Source of the DNA: Chamaecrista fasciculata
Lineage: Eukaryota; Streptophyta; Magnoliopsida; Fabales; Fabaceae
Assembly: GCA_003254925.1 (NCBI GenBank)
Contig: QANZ01028774.1
Coordinates: 287,462 to 351,461, forward strand
Direction of reading: 5' to 3'
DNA: 64,000 nt
This document shows, piece by piece, positions 1 to 11,640 of the stretch. The number at the start of each line of letters is the position of its first letter. Positions within the stretch are counted from its first letter, which is position 1. The notes under the pieces were generated by a model. That model searched no databases. It was not told the origin of the DNA and was given only the letters and a program-made list of their open reading frames with translations. The position numbers and the translations under genes were made by a program.

Positions 1-3000
1 TGAGGTCCATCTTTTCAGCAATGGAAAAACTATTGGAAGGTAATATAGGTGGGCTATATTCATTAGGATCACGGTTAATTTTCCTGCAGACATCATTGTA
101 AGCATAACGATTCTTCCACATCAGTGGTACTGAGGGTTGACTAGAAACAGTATTATTTCTTGTACTTTGAAGCTCAGGAGTTCTATTTTCCACAGGCCTG
201 TTATGTGCAAAGACCTTGCCAGTTCCTTTTATCAGGAATGGATTAAGATCTGCAAAAAGGCCCTTAGAGTTGTCTGGGGTATCCTGACCATATGGTACAA
301 TGTTGATATTCAATCTTGTCCCATCCCCAATTGAATTCATTCCAAGAGTCCCTTTGTAAAAAGAAGTACCAGCTGATGGGGGAAAATTTTCAAGTTGGCT
401 AGGAGTTGCTCTATCAGGCATTTTAGAAAGACTACCACCAGTGTCGCTGCTTGAACCCATTCTTGAAAAAATATCTGATTTCTCAGAATATAGTTGTTCA
501 TTAGAAGGTGGTGAATCACCTTTTCTCACTGAAATCTGACTGCTTCCTTCACCATGAGATGCCATTTGCCTCGAGTAAGGAAATCCAGTTTCTTTGGTGG
601 ATTGTAAACTTGGCAAAATCTTGGGATTGTATGGCTTAAAGGCAGCATCTTTAGCACTTAAGTCAGCCGGGATCAGTGTTCCAGGAGCAGCCATGAGATC
701 AACCAAAAACTCCCTGAAGACAGTTAACAGATATAACTATATCAGTACCACAAAGAACCAGAGCTAAAACTTTTAGGTGCTACAGCATACTGGAGGAAAT
801 TGAATGTTTGCATTATAACCTTTCGTCCTCCAACTTTATAATGTTGACAGCATCATCTTCAACACCAGTGTAATGACTACCTTTAACCAGTCTGCAAGGC
901 ATCTTGATGTTGTCAGCTAATACCTACATCCAGATATCCAAAAAGTATATGAGGGCAAGACAAGAAAGTTAAAGAATCTTGATAATACCCAGTTTGAACC
1001 TTAATAAGATAACCAAATCATTGAGATTTGTAAACAATAAAACCATTTAGTTTACTTATTCCCAAATGCAAAACCAGAAAACTTTGTGATTGCATGAAAA
1101 CTATGAATCTAAAGATTTCCAAATCTTTCAAATTCCAATTCCTGTGTGCGGGTTGAAATATTAATGAGTAGATGTAACAAAAATATTTGATGATCCAAGC
1201 TAAATTTAACAGGCAGTGCTTGAATTCTGCTTAAGCAGAACACCAACAGTTAATTACATGTAGTCAGATGAATATATGTTTATGTACATGATGGCAAGAA
1301 TAGAGGTGTTAACATCAAATATGGCCCACCAAAAAATCACAACAGCTAATGCTGACCTTGAAAAGCAAAGCCCGATGCCTGGAGAGTCCTATATTTATGG
1401 ATCCAAGAGGAAGCACACTAGTATGAAGAGATGTCCTTAGCTCTGTACTTCTTTCCATCCATTTTGCCAATATGATATTAGCATCCTTTACAGGGCCACC
1501 CATATGCTGTGTAACAAGTTCAGCAAGCCTTTGTACTAAAACACCAACCTCAGTGACAGGGCAGTCCAGTGCAATGCAATGGGAAATTTGCAACAGCTCT
1601 TCCAGCGCATGATCAATCTTTCTATTAACCATGACAACTTCAAAGTTAGAACTTCCAGAGTTTCCCTCAATATCTGCCAGAGAAGGCATTTTCCCCTGCA
1701 TTGTTGCATTGCTACCGAGCCCATATACATCATAAAAACCGTCAGCTACTCTCTCCTCATAATCAAGCACATTGTATTCCTGGTCAGCAAAAAAGCAAGA
1801 TGCAAGACAAGCCAGAGTCATTTAAGGTGTGGACAGTACATGGAAAGTGGGGAAAGTAACAATTGAGACAAAACAAGCAACAAGCAAACCAATTTCACCA
1901 ATTACAATGTACATAGGGTTACTGTGGTCTTGCAGCCCAAGCAAAACAAACTCAGTGAAAGAGTATGTGGTCAATCGTTGGCCAAGTGCAACAATCATCC
2001 CCGGGACTGTAACACAGCTGACCACTACAATGCGATGGAGGATAGAAAGACTCTAATATGAATAATGACTACTTGTTAAGAACCAAAAGAGCACGAAACA
2101 TAGTATTCCACATTTTCTTGTCAAGCAAACGCATCAAAACGTGGTGATTCATGAATAATCAACCACATTGCTAATATATTGATAGTATTCCACGTACATC
2201 TAAATAAGCATCTTACTCGTTAACATTGTTTGACCTGACTTACCCAATCAACATCATTCCATAACTACGAATTGAGATCCATATGTCTTAGAATGTTAGT
2301 GAGATTAAAGGGAACAAATCAAAATTCAGCCTTCTCAAATTTGTCTAATTTCTACTAAAGCCAAGTCCTACCCTACTATCAGAAAATGATCAACAATCCG
2401 CAGTTCAAGTTAATTGCTACCCTCCCTAGTCACCTGTTAAGAGCCAAACGTAAATCCAACTGTGCAATTCAATGCATGCCTAATCTCGAGAAAATAAGTC
2501 CAAAGTAATTGACGTCAACCCAAAAAAAAAATACGAATGACGCCTCCATTTCAGTTTACAACGATGATGAAGGGCAAGAAGAATACTAAATTCGAAGTAA
2601 AACAATTTACCAAACTTACCCAGTACTGCCTAGAGAGTGACTCCGCCTCGAGATCCTTACTAGTTGGCGAATGAATTCGATGGCCTCCTAAGCTCAGTAG
2701 TGTTGCCGCTCGGATCTGATCCTTCTCAGGATCATCGCGGCACTCCGAATTGGAAGCGCTGATGGCTAGGGCTAGCTGAACCTGAAACTCCTCCTCCGAA
2801 GAGAAATAGTCTTGGAAATTGGGAGTGACAGGTGGAGGAATGGAAGCGCCGCCAGGTGAGAGAGTAGCCGGAAAAGGCGATGATGAAGAAGATGGACTAG
2901 GAAGAGGCGTGACGGCGTTCTGAACCGGAACTGTAGACTGATCGGAGGCGCTTGACGGCGAGGCGACGGAGGACGACGGTGTTTCATGGGATCGATTAGG

Positions 3001-3045
3001 ATCGTGATTGCTCCCTATGTGAAGCTTCTTGAAAATGTTCTTCAT
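1..3045 (-). CDS. EDR1: EDR1-like Raf-type MAPKKK, N-terminal part (3' end outside window)
   Basis: Exons read on the minus strand are 3045-2620, 1779-1357, 923-820 and 713 to at least base 1, giving about 555 residues with consistent splice phases and GT/AG borders. The protein opens [12 protein letters not shown], followed by a Ser/Pro-rich stretch, then a conserved [15 protein letters not shown] block and [16 protein letters not shown]. Exons 2-4 carry the EDR1/CTR1 regulatory domain ([38 protein letters not shown]). These are hallmarks of Arabidopsis EDR1, a Raf-like MAPKKK that negatively regulates cell death, salicylate-linked defence and ethylene responses. The Ser/Thr kinase domain should lie beyond base 1 and is not visible, so catalytic competence cannot be judged. 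The start is the first ATG of the conserved N-terminus. No frameshift or stop was seen. The family assignment is firm; one-to-one orthology with EDR1 is inferred. Confidence 0.93.
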
Positions 3046-3555
3046 CTCTATCTTTTAGGTTTCTCAGAAATCGATTAGCTCTATTTTCAATTCAGAGATT
3101 GAGGATTCTCATTCTGTGTGCTTCTGCGCTATTTCGCTCTGCTTCTGGAGGGTCAAGACTGAAGACTCATCAGGAGAAATGTGTTGGGAGGGAAAACTGA
3201 ACACTAGATTAAGTATTGGCCGGTAATCAAAAGGCCACGGTATTTGGCTAAAATTACGATAATGCCATGATCTCTCTTGGATACGCTAGGATTATAACGC
3301 GAAATTTACGCGCCAATTGCGAAATGGATGAGGTGAATTATGTTTGCTAAAGTTTTGCTGAAGTATCAATTATTAACCATTAGATGTATTGACTAATAAT
3401 TTATTTATTGACTTTCAAATTAAATCAATGATCTAGATGAAATAATACAGCCACTGCACTATAGCTGAGCCACTCCCCGCCAATTGAATGTTGACATGGT
3501 AGCCTACGTGTCAATTGAATAGTACACGTGGACGCCTCTTATTCAGTTTTCTTTG
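3046..3555. other. 5' flank of the EDR1-like gene
   Basis: This stretch holds the presumed 5' UTR and promoter of the EDR1-like gene. The 5' UTR probably runs from 3046 to about 3200, is pyrimidine/purine mixed and less AT-rich than the rest. The part beyond 3240 becomes AT-rich and leads into the tandem array. No clear TATA box was found. Confidence 0.4.
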
Positions 3556-4519
3556 TTACGCTTAAGTTAGGAGTGCACACGAGTCGAGATAAAAATTGTG
3601 AATATGATTACGTGGATGTCTATCATTTGATTATTCTTTTATGATATTGATTTTAAGAGTGTACACGGGTCGAGATAAAAATTGAATTACGTGGATAAAC
3701 TATCTAATTCTCTTTTGACAATTTCAATTTTAAGGATGTACACGTGTAAAGATTAAAGATGTGAATATAGCTACGTGGATGTTAATTGTTTGATTATTCT
3801 TTTACGCTATTGATTTTAAGAGTGTACACGGGTCGAGATAAAAATTGAATTGCGTGAGTAAGTTATCTGATTATCTTTTGACAATTTCAATTTTAAAGGT
3901 GTACATGTGTAAAGATTAAAAACGTGAATATAGCTATGTGGAGGTCTATTGTTTGATTATCATTTGATTATTCTTTTATGCTATTGATTTTAAGAGTGTA
4001 CACGGGTCGAGATAAAAATTGAATTACGTAAGTAAGTTATCTTATTCTCTTTTGGCAATTTCAATTTTTAAGGTGTGCACGTGTAAAGATTAAAAACGTG
4101 AATATAGTAGTTATGTGGATGTCTATTATTTGATTATCATTTGATTATTCTTTTACGCCATTAATTTTAAGAGTGTACACGGGTTGAGATAAAAATTGAA
4201 TTACGTGAGTAAATTATCTAATTCTCTTTTGGCAATTTCAATTTTAAAGGTGTACACGTGTAAAAATTAAAAACGTGAATATAGCTATGTGGATGTCTAT
4301 TGTTTGATTATCATTTGATTATTCTTTTATGCTATTGATTTTAAGAGTGTACACGGGTCGAGATAAAAATTGAATTATGTGAGTAAGTTATCTGATTTTC
4401 TTTTGACAATTTCAATTTTAAAGGTGTACATGTGTAAAGATTAAAAACGTGAATATAGCTACATGGATGTCTATTGTTTAATTATCTTTTTACGATTTTG
4501 ACTTTTAGAGTGTATATGT
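3556..4519. repeat. Tandem array, period about 162-177 bp, each unit made of two related half-units
   Basis: The block GTACACGGGTCGAGATAAAA recurs near 3661, 3823, 3998, 4175 (with a variant base) and 4349, giving spacings of about 162, 175, 177 and 174 bp. Between these, a second related half-unit with GTGTACACGTGTAAAGATTA recurs, so each unit is a dimer of roughly 85-bp half-units. The middle copies are very similar and the edge copies are degraded, as expected for unequal exchange. Each half-unit carries a CACG-type core. No coding capacity. Confidence 0.85.
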
Positions 4520-4649
4520 GTCATGATCAAGGTTATTAAAACCGGACCGGACATTGAACCGGTGGAAGTAGGGGTTCAAGGTTCAATGATTCAACCGGGG
4601 TTGGACCGTTTTTAAATTAATTAATTAATAAATAATATATTAATAAATA

Positions 4650-4771
4650 GGGTAAATTACACTTTGGTACCCTGTGGTTTGACCCTATTTCACTTTGGTA
4701 CCCTGTGGTTTGAAACTTGACACTTTGGTACCCTGTGGTATTCTCCATTAACACTTTGGTACCTTTTGGAG
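4650..4771 (+). mobile_element. Left arm of a Mutator-like foldback element (GGGTAAATTACAC family), nested in the hAT element
   Basis: The arm begins GGGTAAATTACACTTTGGTA and contains four spaced copies of CACTTTGGTACC. It matches the inverse complement of 52511-52633 almost base for base over about 120 bp. No matching right arm is present downstream. The arm ends exactly beside a single N at 4772, so the loop and right arm may have been lost in assembly. Confidence 0.75.
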
Positions 4772-4954
4772 NAAAACTTCTTCTTTATTTTATTTTTCTT
4801 TTCATTGTAATGGCCAAAAAAAAAAAGACCAACAAAATAATAAATTAATAATCTTAATTAAAAAAAATCTATATATAATAAAATTCAAATTTAACATGTC
4901 ATAATTAAGTTAATAAAGAGTCATTATAATATAAATATAGTCTAATAATCACAG

Positions 4955-5290
4955 TAAGAAAATAATCCAACAAGGAAATAAATCATAATCAAGGCTAACA
5001 ATAAAAAGGAAATAAATCATAAAAAGGAAATAATCCACAATCAAGGANTCACAATCAAGGCTAACAATAAAAAGAAAATAAATCATCAAAAAGGAAATAA
5101 TCCACAATCAAGGAATTAAATCACAATCAAATTAAAAGAAAGGAAATCAACCACCAAGAAGGAAATAAACCAACAAGGAAATAAACCATAAAGAAGGAAA
5201 TAATCCACAATAAAAAAAATTGAACCATAATTAAGTAAAAAAGGGAAATCAACCAAAAAAAAAATCACAATCAACCGAAAAGGAAAATAA
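4955..5290. repeat. A-rich short-period repeats inside the hAT element
   Basis: Words such as AAAAAGGAAATAA, CACAATCAAGG and GCTAACAATAAAAAG recur irregularly. One N lies at 5047. The region is low-complexity and non-coding; short ORFs here are products of composition. Confidence 0.6.
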
Positions 5291-5809
5291 ACATTCAGCA
5301 TTTTATCAACCCTATTCACATTTTGGAACAAAGTGTAGTCGCGACGAGACATGGAAGACAAGAAAATTTCAGATCAGCGAGGCCAACAAAGCGGCGAAGA
5401 GGAAGAGGGAAGAGGAAGGAAGACGAATTGCGAAAGAGATGGCGACGCAGCAGCGAGGAGACAGTGACGACGGTGATTAGTGAAGAGCGATGATCGATGG
5501 CGCGAAGAAGAGAGGATACTCTCGAGCGGCTAGGTATGGAAAATTGGGGAAAGAAATCGAAATGAAGATGGAAGGAGACCTAGGGCTAAACCAGTTTTTT
5601 TTTTTTTTTTATTTAAACCCAGATTACCTGAACCGCCTGAATCGCTCAAACCGCCGGTTCTTACCGGTTTTGGCGGTTCAGGGCCGGTTCACCCGATTTT
5701 CTGGCGGTTCTTTGCATGACCAATTTTCTCTTCAACTCGGACTAGACTGGGGACCGATTCGCGGTCCAACCGGCTGATCCGGTCCGATTTTAATAACCTT
5801 GGTCATGAT

Positions 5810-6600
5810 ACAACTTGTGGAAATGTATTACGTGAATGTTTATTATTTGATTATATTTTAATAGTAACGATTTTAAGAGTGTATACGAATTTTTGATAAA
5901 AGTTAAATTATGTGAATATGTATCATCTAAATATGATTGTCTTTTGGCAATTTTAATTTTAAGAATATACACATGTCAAAGTAAAAAAAATGTGAATGTA
6001 CCTCGATGTCTATTGTTTGATTATCTTTTTAGAATTTTAATTTTTAGAGTGTATACATGTCGAGAAAATATTTGTGAACATATATAGTTATATGGATGTC
6101 TCTTATCTAATTCTCATTTTACAATTTAAGTTTTAACCTTAAAAGCGTGTATACAAGTCAAGATAAAAATTGTGAATGTAACTACATAGATAGCTATATT
6201 GTCTAATTATCTTTTTACAATCTTAGTTTCAAGAGTATACCCATTTCGAGATATTAATTATAAATATGGATGTCTCATCATCTAATTTTTGTTTGACAGT
6301 TTTTCATTGCCGATGTGAGTGTTTTATTGGTAGGTGATCCGTAAGTACCTCTGTAAGCGCCCATAGAGCAAGGTCAGGGAGCGCTCATAGAGCCAGGTCT
6401 GCCCTGACCTTATATATACTCAAGTCCATCAAGATAAAAAGAAAATTGCACATATAACTAATTGGACATCTTTCATTAATTTTCCTTTTACGATTTTGAT
6501 TTTAATATACACTCTACACAGGTCAAAACAAAAATTATATATATAAATGCATGAATATCTCTCATCTCATAATAAAAATATACAAGATGAGTCGAGAATA
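5810..6600. repeat. Degenerate continuation of the tandem array
   Basis: Downstream of the hAT element the array resumes with diverged half-units: GAGTGTATACGAATTTTTGA near 5877, ATACACATGTCAAAG near 5966, GAGTGTATACATGTCGAGA near 6046 and GCGTGTATACAAGTCAAGAT near 6145. Divergence increases away from the centre, consistent with old edge copies. A SINE fragment interrupts it. Confidence 0.65.
6308..6413 (+). mobile_element. Truncated SINE (same family as 45023-45224)
   Basis: The segment shares GCCGATGTGAG, GTAAGTACCTCTGTAAGCGC and CATAGAGC with the 3' half of the SINE near 45 kb. The 5' tRNA-related part is missing. It contains an internal duplication of the GCGC(C/T)CATAGAGC segment. No poly(A) tail or target duplication remains. 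Confidence 0.7.
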
Positions 6601-7500
6601 ATAGAATTTTATTTGTAAATATTTCATTTTACTTTTTTTGTTAGTGTTTTCCTTTCCTCTTTGTAGAAAGTTTCCACTTTCTTATATATTTGTTCCCTTA
6701 TTTTCTCTTATTTAGATATAGTGAAAAGTGACATGATACAAACACGGACACATTAACACGTCAAATTTTTTAAGTTATATGACAGGACACGACATATATT
6801 TATATATAAATAATAAAAAATTTATAAATTTTGATGAAAAATTTAAATATAATATTTATTCATAATATATGTCATATGTGTTATTATTTTATATTGTATG
6901 TCATCTTCAAATCACAAAATTAATTTTATACTCTGACACAGCGACACGCTCTAAAAATGAAGTCTACATACTTCGTAGAGTAGACTAAATAAGTAAATAT
7001 CATCACCATTAACACTAAACTAAAGTTAAAACTGAATAATGAACAATTTGATTTTAGTAAAAAACTAAAAATGTATCAAAATTGATTTATTTAGTTTAAT
7101 TAACAATTTAAATATACAATTAATCAAATTGACTTAATATTTGTAATATATGTTTTTTACTTGATTTATTATATATGATAATATTTAACACAAAAATGAT
7201 ATCTTTGATCATCATGCAATTGTCTTATAAAAATATCCCGTCTCAGTTATTGACTAATTAATTAGTATTCTCATTCTTTACTATACTTCCGTTAAATCTA
7301 TAATCTTACTTATTATTTTTTCTGATAATCTTTAATTTTAACTCATTATTTAATTTGCAAACACTTTTTTTTTTAATTTTATTATTAATTAATAAAAAAG
7401 GAAAAACCTCACTGGTTATATTAAATTAAACCAACCACGTACGTCCTAATTAGTTTACCAAGTGGTAATTATTAATTTCTGACGTCCTCAGTCCTCACCT
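6601..7500. other. AT-rich intergenic DNA, no gene recognised
   Basis: I see no coding region, RNA gene or bounded mobile element here. The composition is extremely AT-rich with many short homopolymers. It ends at the promoter of the LEA gene. Confidence 0.5.
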
Positions 7501-7514
7501 TGTTTTTCTACGGT

Positions 7515-7575
7515 CGTGACGTGTCAACGCTGTGACTCACACGTGTCACTCGATTCCATTCACGTATATATACAT
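7515..7575 (+). promoter_or_regulatory. LEA gene promoter: two ABRE-like ACGTGTC boxes and a TATA box
   Basis: GACGTGTC at 7518-7525 and CACGTGTC at 7540-7547 match the ABA-responsive ACGTGKC core bound by ABI5/ABF bZIP factors. A TATATATA box follows at 7565-7572, about 155 bp before the start codon. Paired ABREs close to the TATA box are typical of seed LEA promoters. Regulation by abscisic acid is inferred. Confidence 0.7.
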
Positions 7576-7727
7576 CACTCCCTTCTCTCCTACTCACCCG
7601 CTCCATCAATCAATCGCTGCCTGAAAATACAATCAAATAAGTACAATCTTCAGAGTCTCAATTCATATATATAAGTTAATTAATCAAAAAAAATTAATAC
7701 ATAATTAAGGAATTGAAGAAGAAGAAG

Positions 7728-9904
7728 ATGAGCCAAGAGCAACAACGAAGGGAAGAAGAAGAAGCAGTAAAGTATGGAGATTTGTTCAATGTGGAAGGGG
7801 ATCTCGCTCACAAGACGGTGGCTCCGGTGGACGCCACCTTGATGAGGGCTGCCGAGAAAGCCTTGCTCGGCGACACGCCCAAGGACGGCGCCGCCGCGGC
7901 TATGCAGTCGGCGGCGGCGAGAAACGAGAGGTTAGGGTTCGTGTCGCGTAACGAAGTCACTGAAGCCGCCGGAGACAGCGGCATTAGCATCACCCAGACT
8001 GATATCGACGGCAGGCGCGTCATCTCAGAGCGCGTCGGTGGACAGGTTCTTCTTTAATTTCATTCATTCATTATATTATATCTAATATTATATGGCTTCA
8101 TCGTCGTCCATGTTTAAAACTATAGTCTATAAAATTAAAAATAAGAGAAAATTTACTATTTGGTTTCTCTTTCTTTATTAAGTTAACAATTTAGTCCCTT
8201 ATTTATTTTACATACATATTTGCGTGCCCGTTAGGGCGCGCAAAGCCCCTATTATATATATATATATATATGAGTGTGTGTTAGTCGTTAATAATTTTTT
8301 GTTTTTGTTTTTCCTTACTTGATTGATTAATTGGTTTCGTAGGTTGTTCAACAAGTAGTGGAAAAGGAAAGGAAAATTGGTATATTGGTTGAGGAGGTAT
8401 ATACATACGTACACATAAAATCTTCAATTTCAAATTAAACACACTTTTTAATGACATACCATATGTAAAAATTAAGTTAACAACAAAGATATATCGATTT
8501 TTTTTCCCTTACCATTTTTCTTCATGCATGTTAATATTTTAAAAACGTTATTGGATCGATTAATTAAATATCTCAGGGTAATAAGCTGAGTTTTTAATAA
8601 TCTAGTCTCTAAAGGTGTGTCATCAAACTATATTATTAGGTGATTCATAATTAATGTTCATGTAATCATGTATACGTTGGTCTTCAAAATTCTCTGCTAA
8701 AGTTTTTCCTAATAGAAAATGCCAGATAAATTGAAACCAAAATGCATAACTATCTTCAATTGCAAAATCACTGGAAACAATTAATTTGAAAATTTTAATA
8801 TGGAAAGTAATTAAAGTCATTGGCAGGTAGTGGAGCAATTTAGCCAAAGAAATCCGATATTGCAGAGCTTATCGCAACCGACAATGATTCAAGAGGCGGG
8901 AAATGGAGGAGGTGGAGTGGGAATCACAATCGGAGAAGCTCTTGAAGCCACCGCTATCACCGCCGGAAATAAGCCCGTCGAGTGGAGCGACGCCGCTGCC
9001 ATTCAAGCCGCCGAAGTCAGAGCCACCGGCCGCACCAACATTGTCCCCGGCGGTGTCGCCGCCGCCGCACAGTCCGCCGCCACCCTCAATGCTCGCACAA
9101 CCTCCGATCACGACAAGACCAAACTCGCCGATGTTCTTGCGGTATATAAATAATTCAATCAATCCCCTATATGGCGATATGCCTATATATCTATACTAAT
9201 GTTAAAAATTGATTTATAAAGGGCAAAAGTACTAATTTTGTCCTTAAATTTTATATTAATTGTCAATTTCATCTCTATTCTTTTTTTGCTATCAATTTCG
9301 TCCCAAATGTTTCACATTTTCGTCAATTTTATCTTTTGACCAACTTCTTTCAATAAATTAACGACAGACTGCATCATGTTTTTTAATCTGAGTTATGATT
9401 TAAGTTTCTTTTTCTATCAATTTTACCTTATATAACATTAGCCACGTAGATTTTGTCGATAATATTTGACTAAAGTAAGAACAAATGATAAAATTGATCA
9501 AAATATAATAGCAAAAAAAGATTGTGAACGAAATTGACCGTTGGTGTAAAATTTGGGGATAGAATTAGTACTTTTGCCATTTTGAAGTATACACAAAAAT
9601 TGAGTATTGTAATTTGAAATAATTCCTATACATATAGGATTAAAGTAATTTTTTAAAAAGTATTTTAGACTAAAATGAAATGTGATCTATATATTTAGGA
9701 CTATTTTGAATATTTGACTTAAGATAAATGAACTTGGTATAGGATGCGACGTCGAAGCTGCCGTCAGATAAAGCAGCGACGAGAAAAGATGCTGAAGGGG
9801 TGACGGGGGCAGAGATGAGAAACGATCCCAACCTCACCACTCATCCTGCGGGTGTGGCTGCTTCAGTGGCTGCAGCCGCTAGGCTTAACCAAAGTCCTAA
9901 TTAA
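7728..9904 (+). CDS. Seed maturation protein (SMP) LEA, D-34 type
   Basis: Exons are 7728-8045, 8343-8396, 8827-9141 and 9743-9904, with phase 0 at every junction and 282 residues in all. The start is the ATG of MSQEQQRREEEE; an in-frame TTG at 7713 is not a start. Three SMP domains are visible, roughly residues 16-75, 152-209 and 216-277, each with an A-rich AAAMQSAAARNE or AAAAQSAATLN core. The protein is hydrophilic, Ala/Gly-rich, without Cys, signal peptide or membrane segment. SMP-type LEA proteins accumulate in the late embryo and are thought to protect cells during desiccation. Intron 1 carries a Helitron-like repeat and intron 3 a foldback element, yet all splice sites are intact. Family assignment is firm. 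Confidence 0.93.
8075..8245 (+). repeat. Helitron-like dispersed repeat in LEA intron 1
   Basis: About 170 bp are shared with 43490-43690 at high identity, including CCATGTTTAAAACTATAGTC. Near the 3' end is a hairpin of 9-bp arms around GTTA (TGCGTGCCC and GGGCGCGCA). In the 43-kb copy this is followed by CCCCTAA and then T, resembling a Helitron 3' terminus (hairpin, CTRR, insertion before T). Here the terminal bases read CTAT. A (TA)n run follows at about 8253-8270. Confidence 0.5.
9222..9578. mobile_element. Foldback (Mutator-like) MITE in LEA intron 3
   Basis: The ends GGCAAAAGTACTAATTTTGT and GGCAAAAGTACTAATTCTAT (right end read inward) form long terminal inverted repeats. The arms continue with related words such as CAATTTC and GTCC. 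Flanking 9-mers match at about six of nine positions, which would be an eroded 9-bp target duplication. No coding capacity. Confidence 0.65.
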
Positions 9905-10081
9905 TTAGATATATGCTAATGATTGAAAATCATGTATATATGTATTATATACATGTCTATATATATAGATTAATTTGATTTTTGTTGCTACCTCCTCCTG
10001 CTATTTCACTTTTCGTGTGCTCTTTGTATTGTGTACCCAAGTGTGATTTGGCAAAGTTACGTACTTGTTATGTTATATATC

Positions 10082-10087
10082 AATAAA
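10082..10087 (+). terminator. Likely polyadenylation signal of the LEA gene
   Basis: AATAAA lies about 180 bp after the stop codon, downstream of a T-rich and TTGTATTG-containing stretch typical of plant far-upstream elements. The role is inferred from position and sequence only. Confidence 0.4.
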
Positions 10088-10109
10088 AATGATTCTTTCT
10101 TATTTTGAG

Positions 10110-11640
10110 TGAATGATGTCGCGTTATTCGTTTTTTTTTTTTTCGATCACCGTCGCGATTTCGGATATTTGTTATTTGTTATCGTTTCTCAAATCTCTTT
10201 CGCCTTAGATTAGGAGTAGGAAATAAATTTCAAAATTCAGATGATGTCACTGTAGATTGTAGACAGTGTTGCTAATTTTGGATCTAGAAATAGGCTATAC
10301 AAGTTAATTAAGACAAATCTAAGGGGACTATTACCCCAAAGCTCAAGCCCCTTAACAATGGGTAAGGGCACCTATTTCAGGTCATAAGAACGTACAAGTA
10401 CATCGTAGACTATATGGAAATTAGAAAAGTCTTTCACTTCAGCATATTGACAATTTCTACTTTAAGAACGTTGCAGTTAGTAGGTCGCTTGATATAACCG
10501 GCTCACAAAGAGAATGTCTCCAGGAATATAATAATCTTCTTTTAACAAGGTAATATATCAAATTGTTAATGATTTATTTGCAAAATGTGGATTTCAGATT
10601 TATTAAAAGAAATTAGATGTAAAACCTTTTTCATTCTCTAGAAAGTGAATAAACAAGAAAGTGAAACTAAATAAATACCTAAAAACCGTATGTTAACTCG
10701 TTTCACATAAAGCGATGGCATTACATTGAATAAGCATTATTGAAAAAACATAACAGTATCATGACAAGGGCAAGCTTGAATCCAGAGGAGCGTGGTTCCC
10801 GGTCCAAATTTAACAGAGAAAAACAAATAGCATCCTCGGATGGCTCAGTTTTGAGACGTCCCATTCCTAAATTTTGATTCCTTAAATATCGCACATGCTG
10901 CGCATTTCCTTTTGTGCTTTATAACGAGTGTTTTTGTAAATGAACATGAAATAACCAGAACAGCCAGAAAGTGGTCTGTTTGTGTATAAAAATAATGCAT
11001 GCAATAACTCAATATTATTAAATGCAGTTGCGAAAATAAAATAAGGAAATATTGAGAATCCATCATCAGAAACTTCCCAAATGAAAGAAATACTGTTGAA
11101 ATAGGTGCTTATACCAAAAAAATAAAAAACATAAGCGTTTACATTGAAGAATTCCCTTCGAAAAGAACATATGCCTACATGTAAGCGTAAAATCAATATA
11201 TCATTTACATAACTTCGATCCTTTAATGCAGCAACAAAAGATTAGGGTTCATGTCAGATATATACTTCACACAATGTGATTGTATACAAAAAGAACAAAA
11301 ATGGGCAAGCGGAGTGTAGATCCCCTAAGAGGATATTCCATTAGGAGGTAGCCTTCCCCACCTTTACCTGTAAATGGTTCCTTTGGCTGTATAAACTGGG
11401 CATGTTTCTCTCAGCCTGAATTGATCTCCAAAAACTAAGTTCTCCAAGTAATTTGCAGTAAAATACTTTGCCATAACGTAGGAAAGATGGATATTGAAGA
11501 CAGGGCGAACCTCCTATCATGTGGGTCTAATCTAGTCTACAAAAAAATATACAATACAACACTAATGCAGAGGAGAGGGGAACAAGAAGAAAAAAGCTTA
11601 TGGAGAGATTCCATCTTCGAGTAAATCACATAAAACCAGC
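10110..11640. other. Intergenic region and 3' flank of MON2, no gene recognised
   Basis: The part from about 11300 to 11640 is the likely 3' UTR and terminator of the minus-strand MON2 gene. The rest holds only short ORFs without conserved motifs. No bounded mobile element was recognised. Confidence 0.45.

Larger units (their letters stand above)
4528..5801. mobile_element. hAT-type DNA transposon, non-autonomous, inserted in the tandem array
   Basis: The left end starts CAAGGTTATTAAAACCGGAC and the right end is its imperfect inverted complement (CAAGGTTATTAAAATCGGAC read inward). It is flanked by an 8-bp direct repeat, GTCATGAT, at 4520-4527 and 5802-5809. An 8-bp target duplication and short terminal inverted repeats point to the hAT superfamily. 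Subterminal regions are full of ACCGG/CCGGT words, common in such elements. No transposase ORF is present, so it is non-autonomous. It contains a nested partial element at its left side and two single-N assembly marks. Confidence 0.85.

Noticed and set aside
1536..1866. Open frames on both strands overlapping EDR1 exon 2
   Set aside because: They are shadows of the exon; only the frame with [15 protein letters not shown] is conserved.
3556..4519. CRISPR-like spaced repeats
   Set aside because: The units are contiguous tandem copies of 162-177 bp in a plant genome, with no short direct repeats separated by unique spacers.
8869..9162. Open frame on the minus strand opposite LEA exon 3, glycine-rich
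   Set aside because: It is the complement of the Ala/Pro-coding SMP exon and has no independent motif; GC-rich codons keep both strands open.
10845..11196. Two overlapping minus-strand frames downstream of MON2
   Set aside because: Composition is AT-driven with no conserved motif; position fits the intergenic or terminator region.
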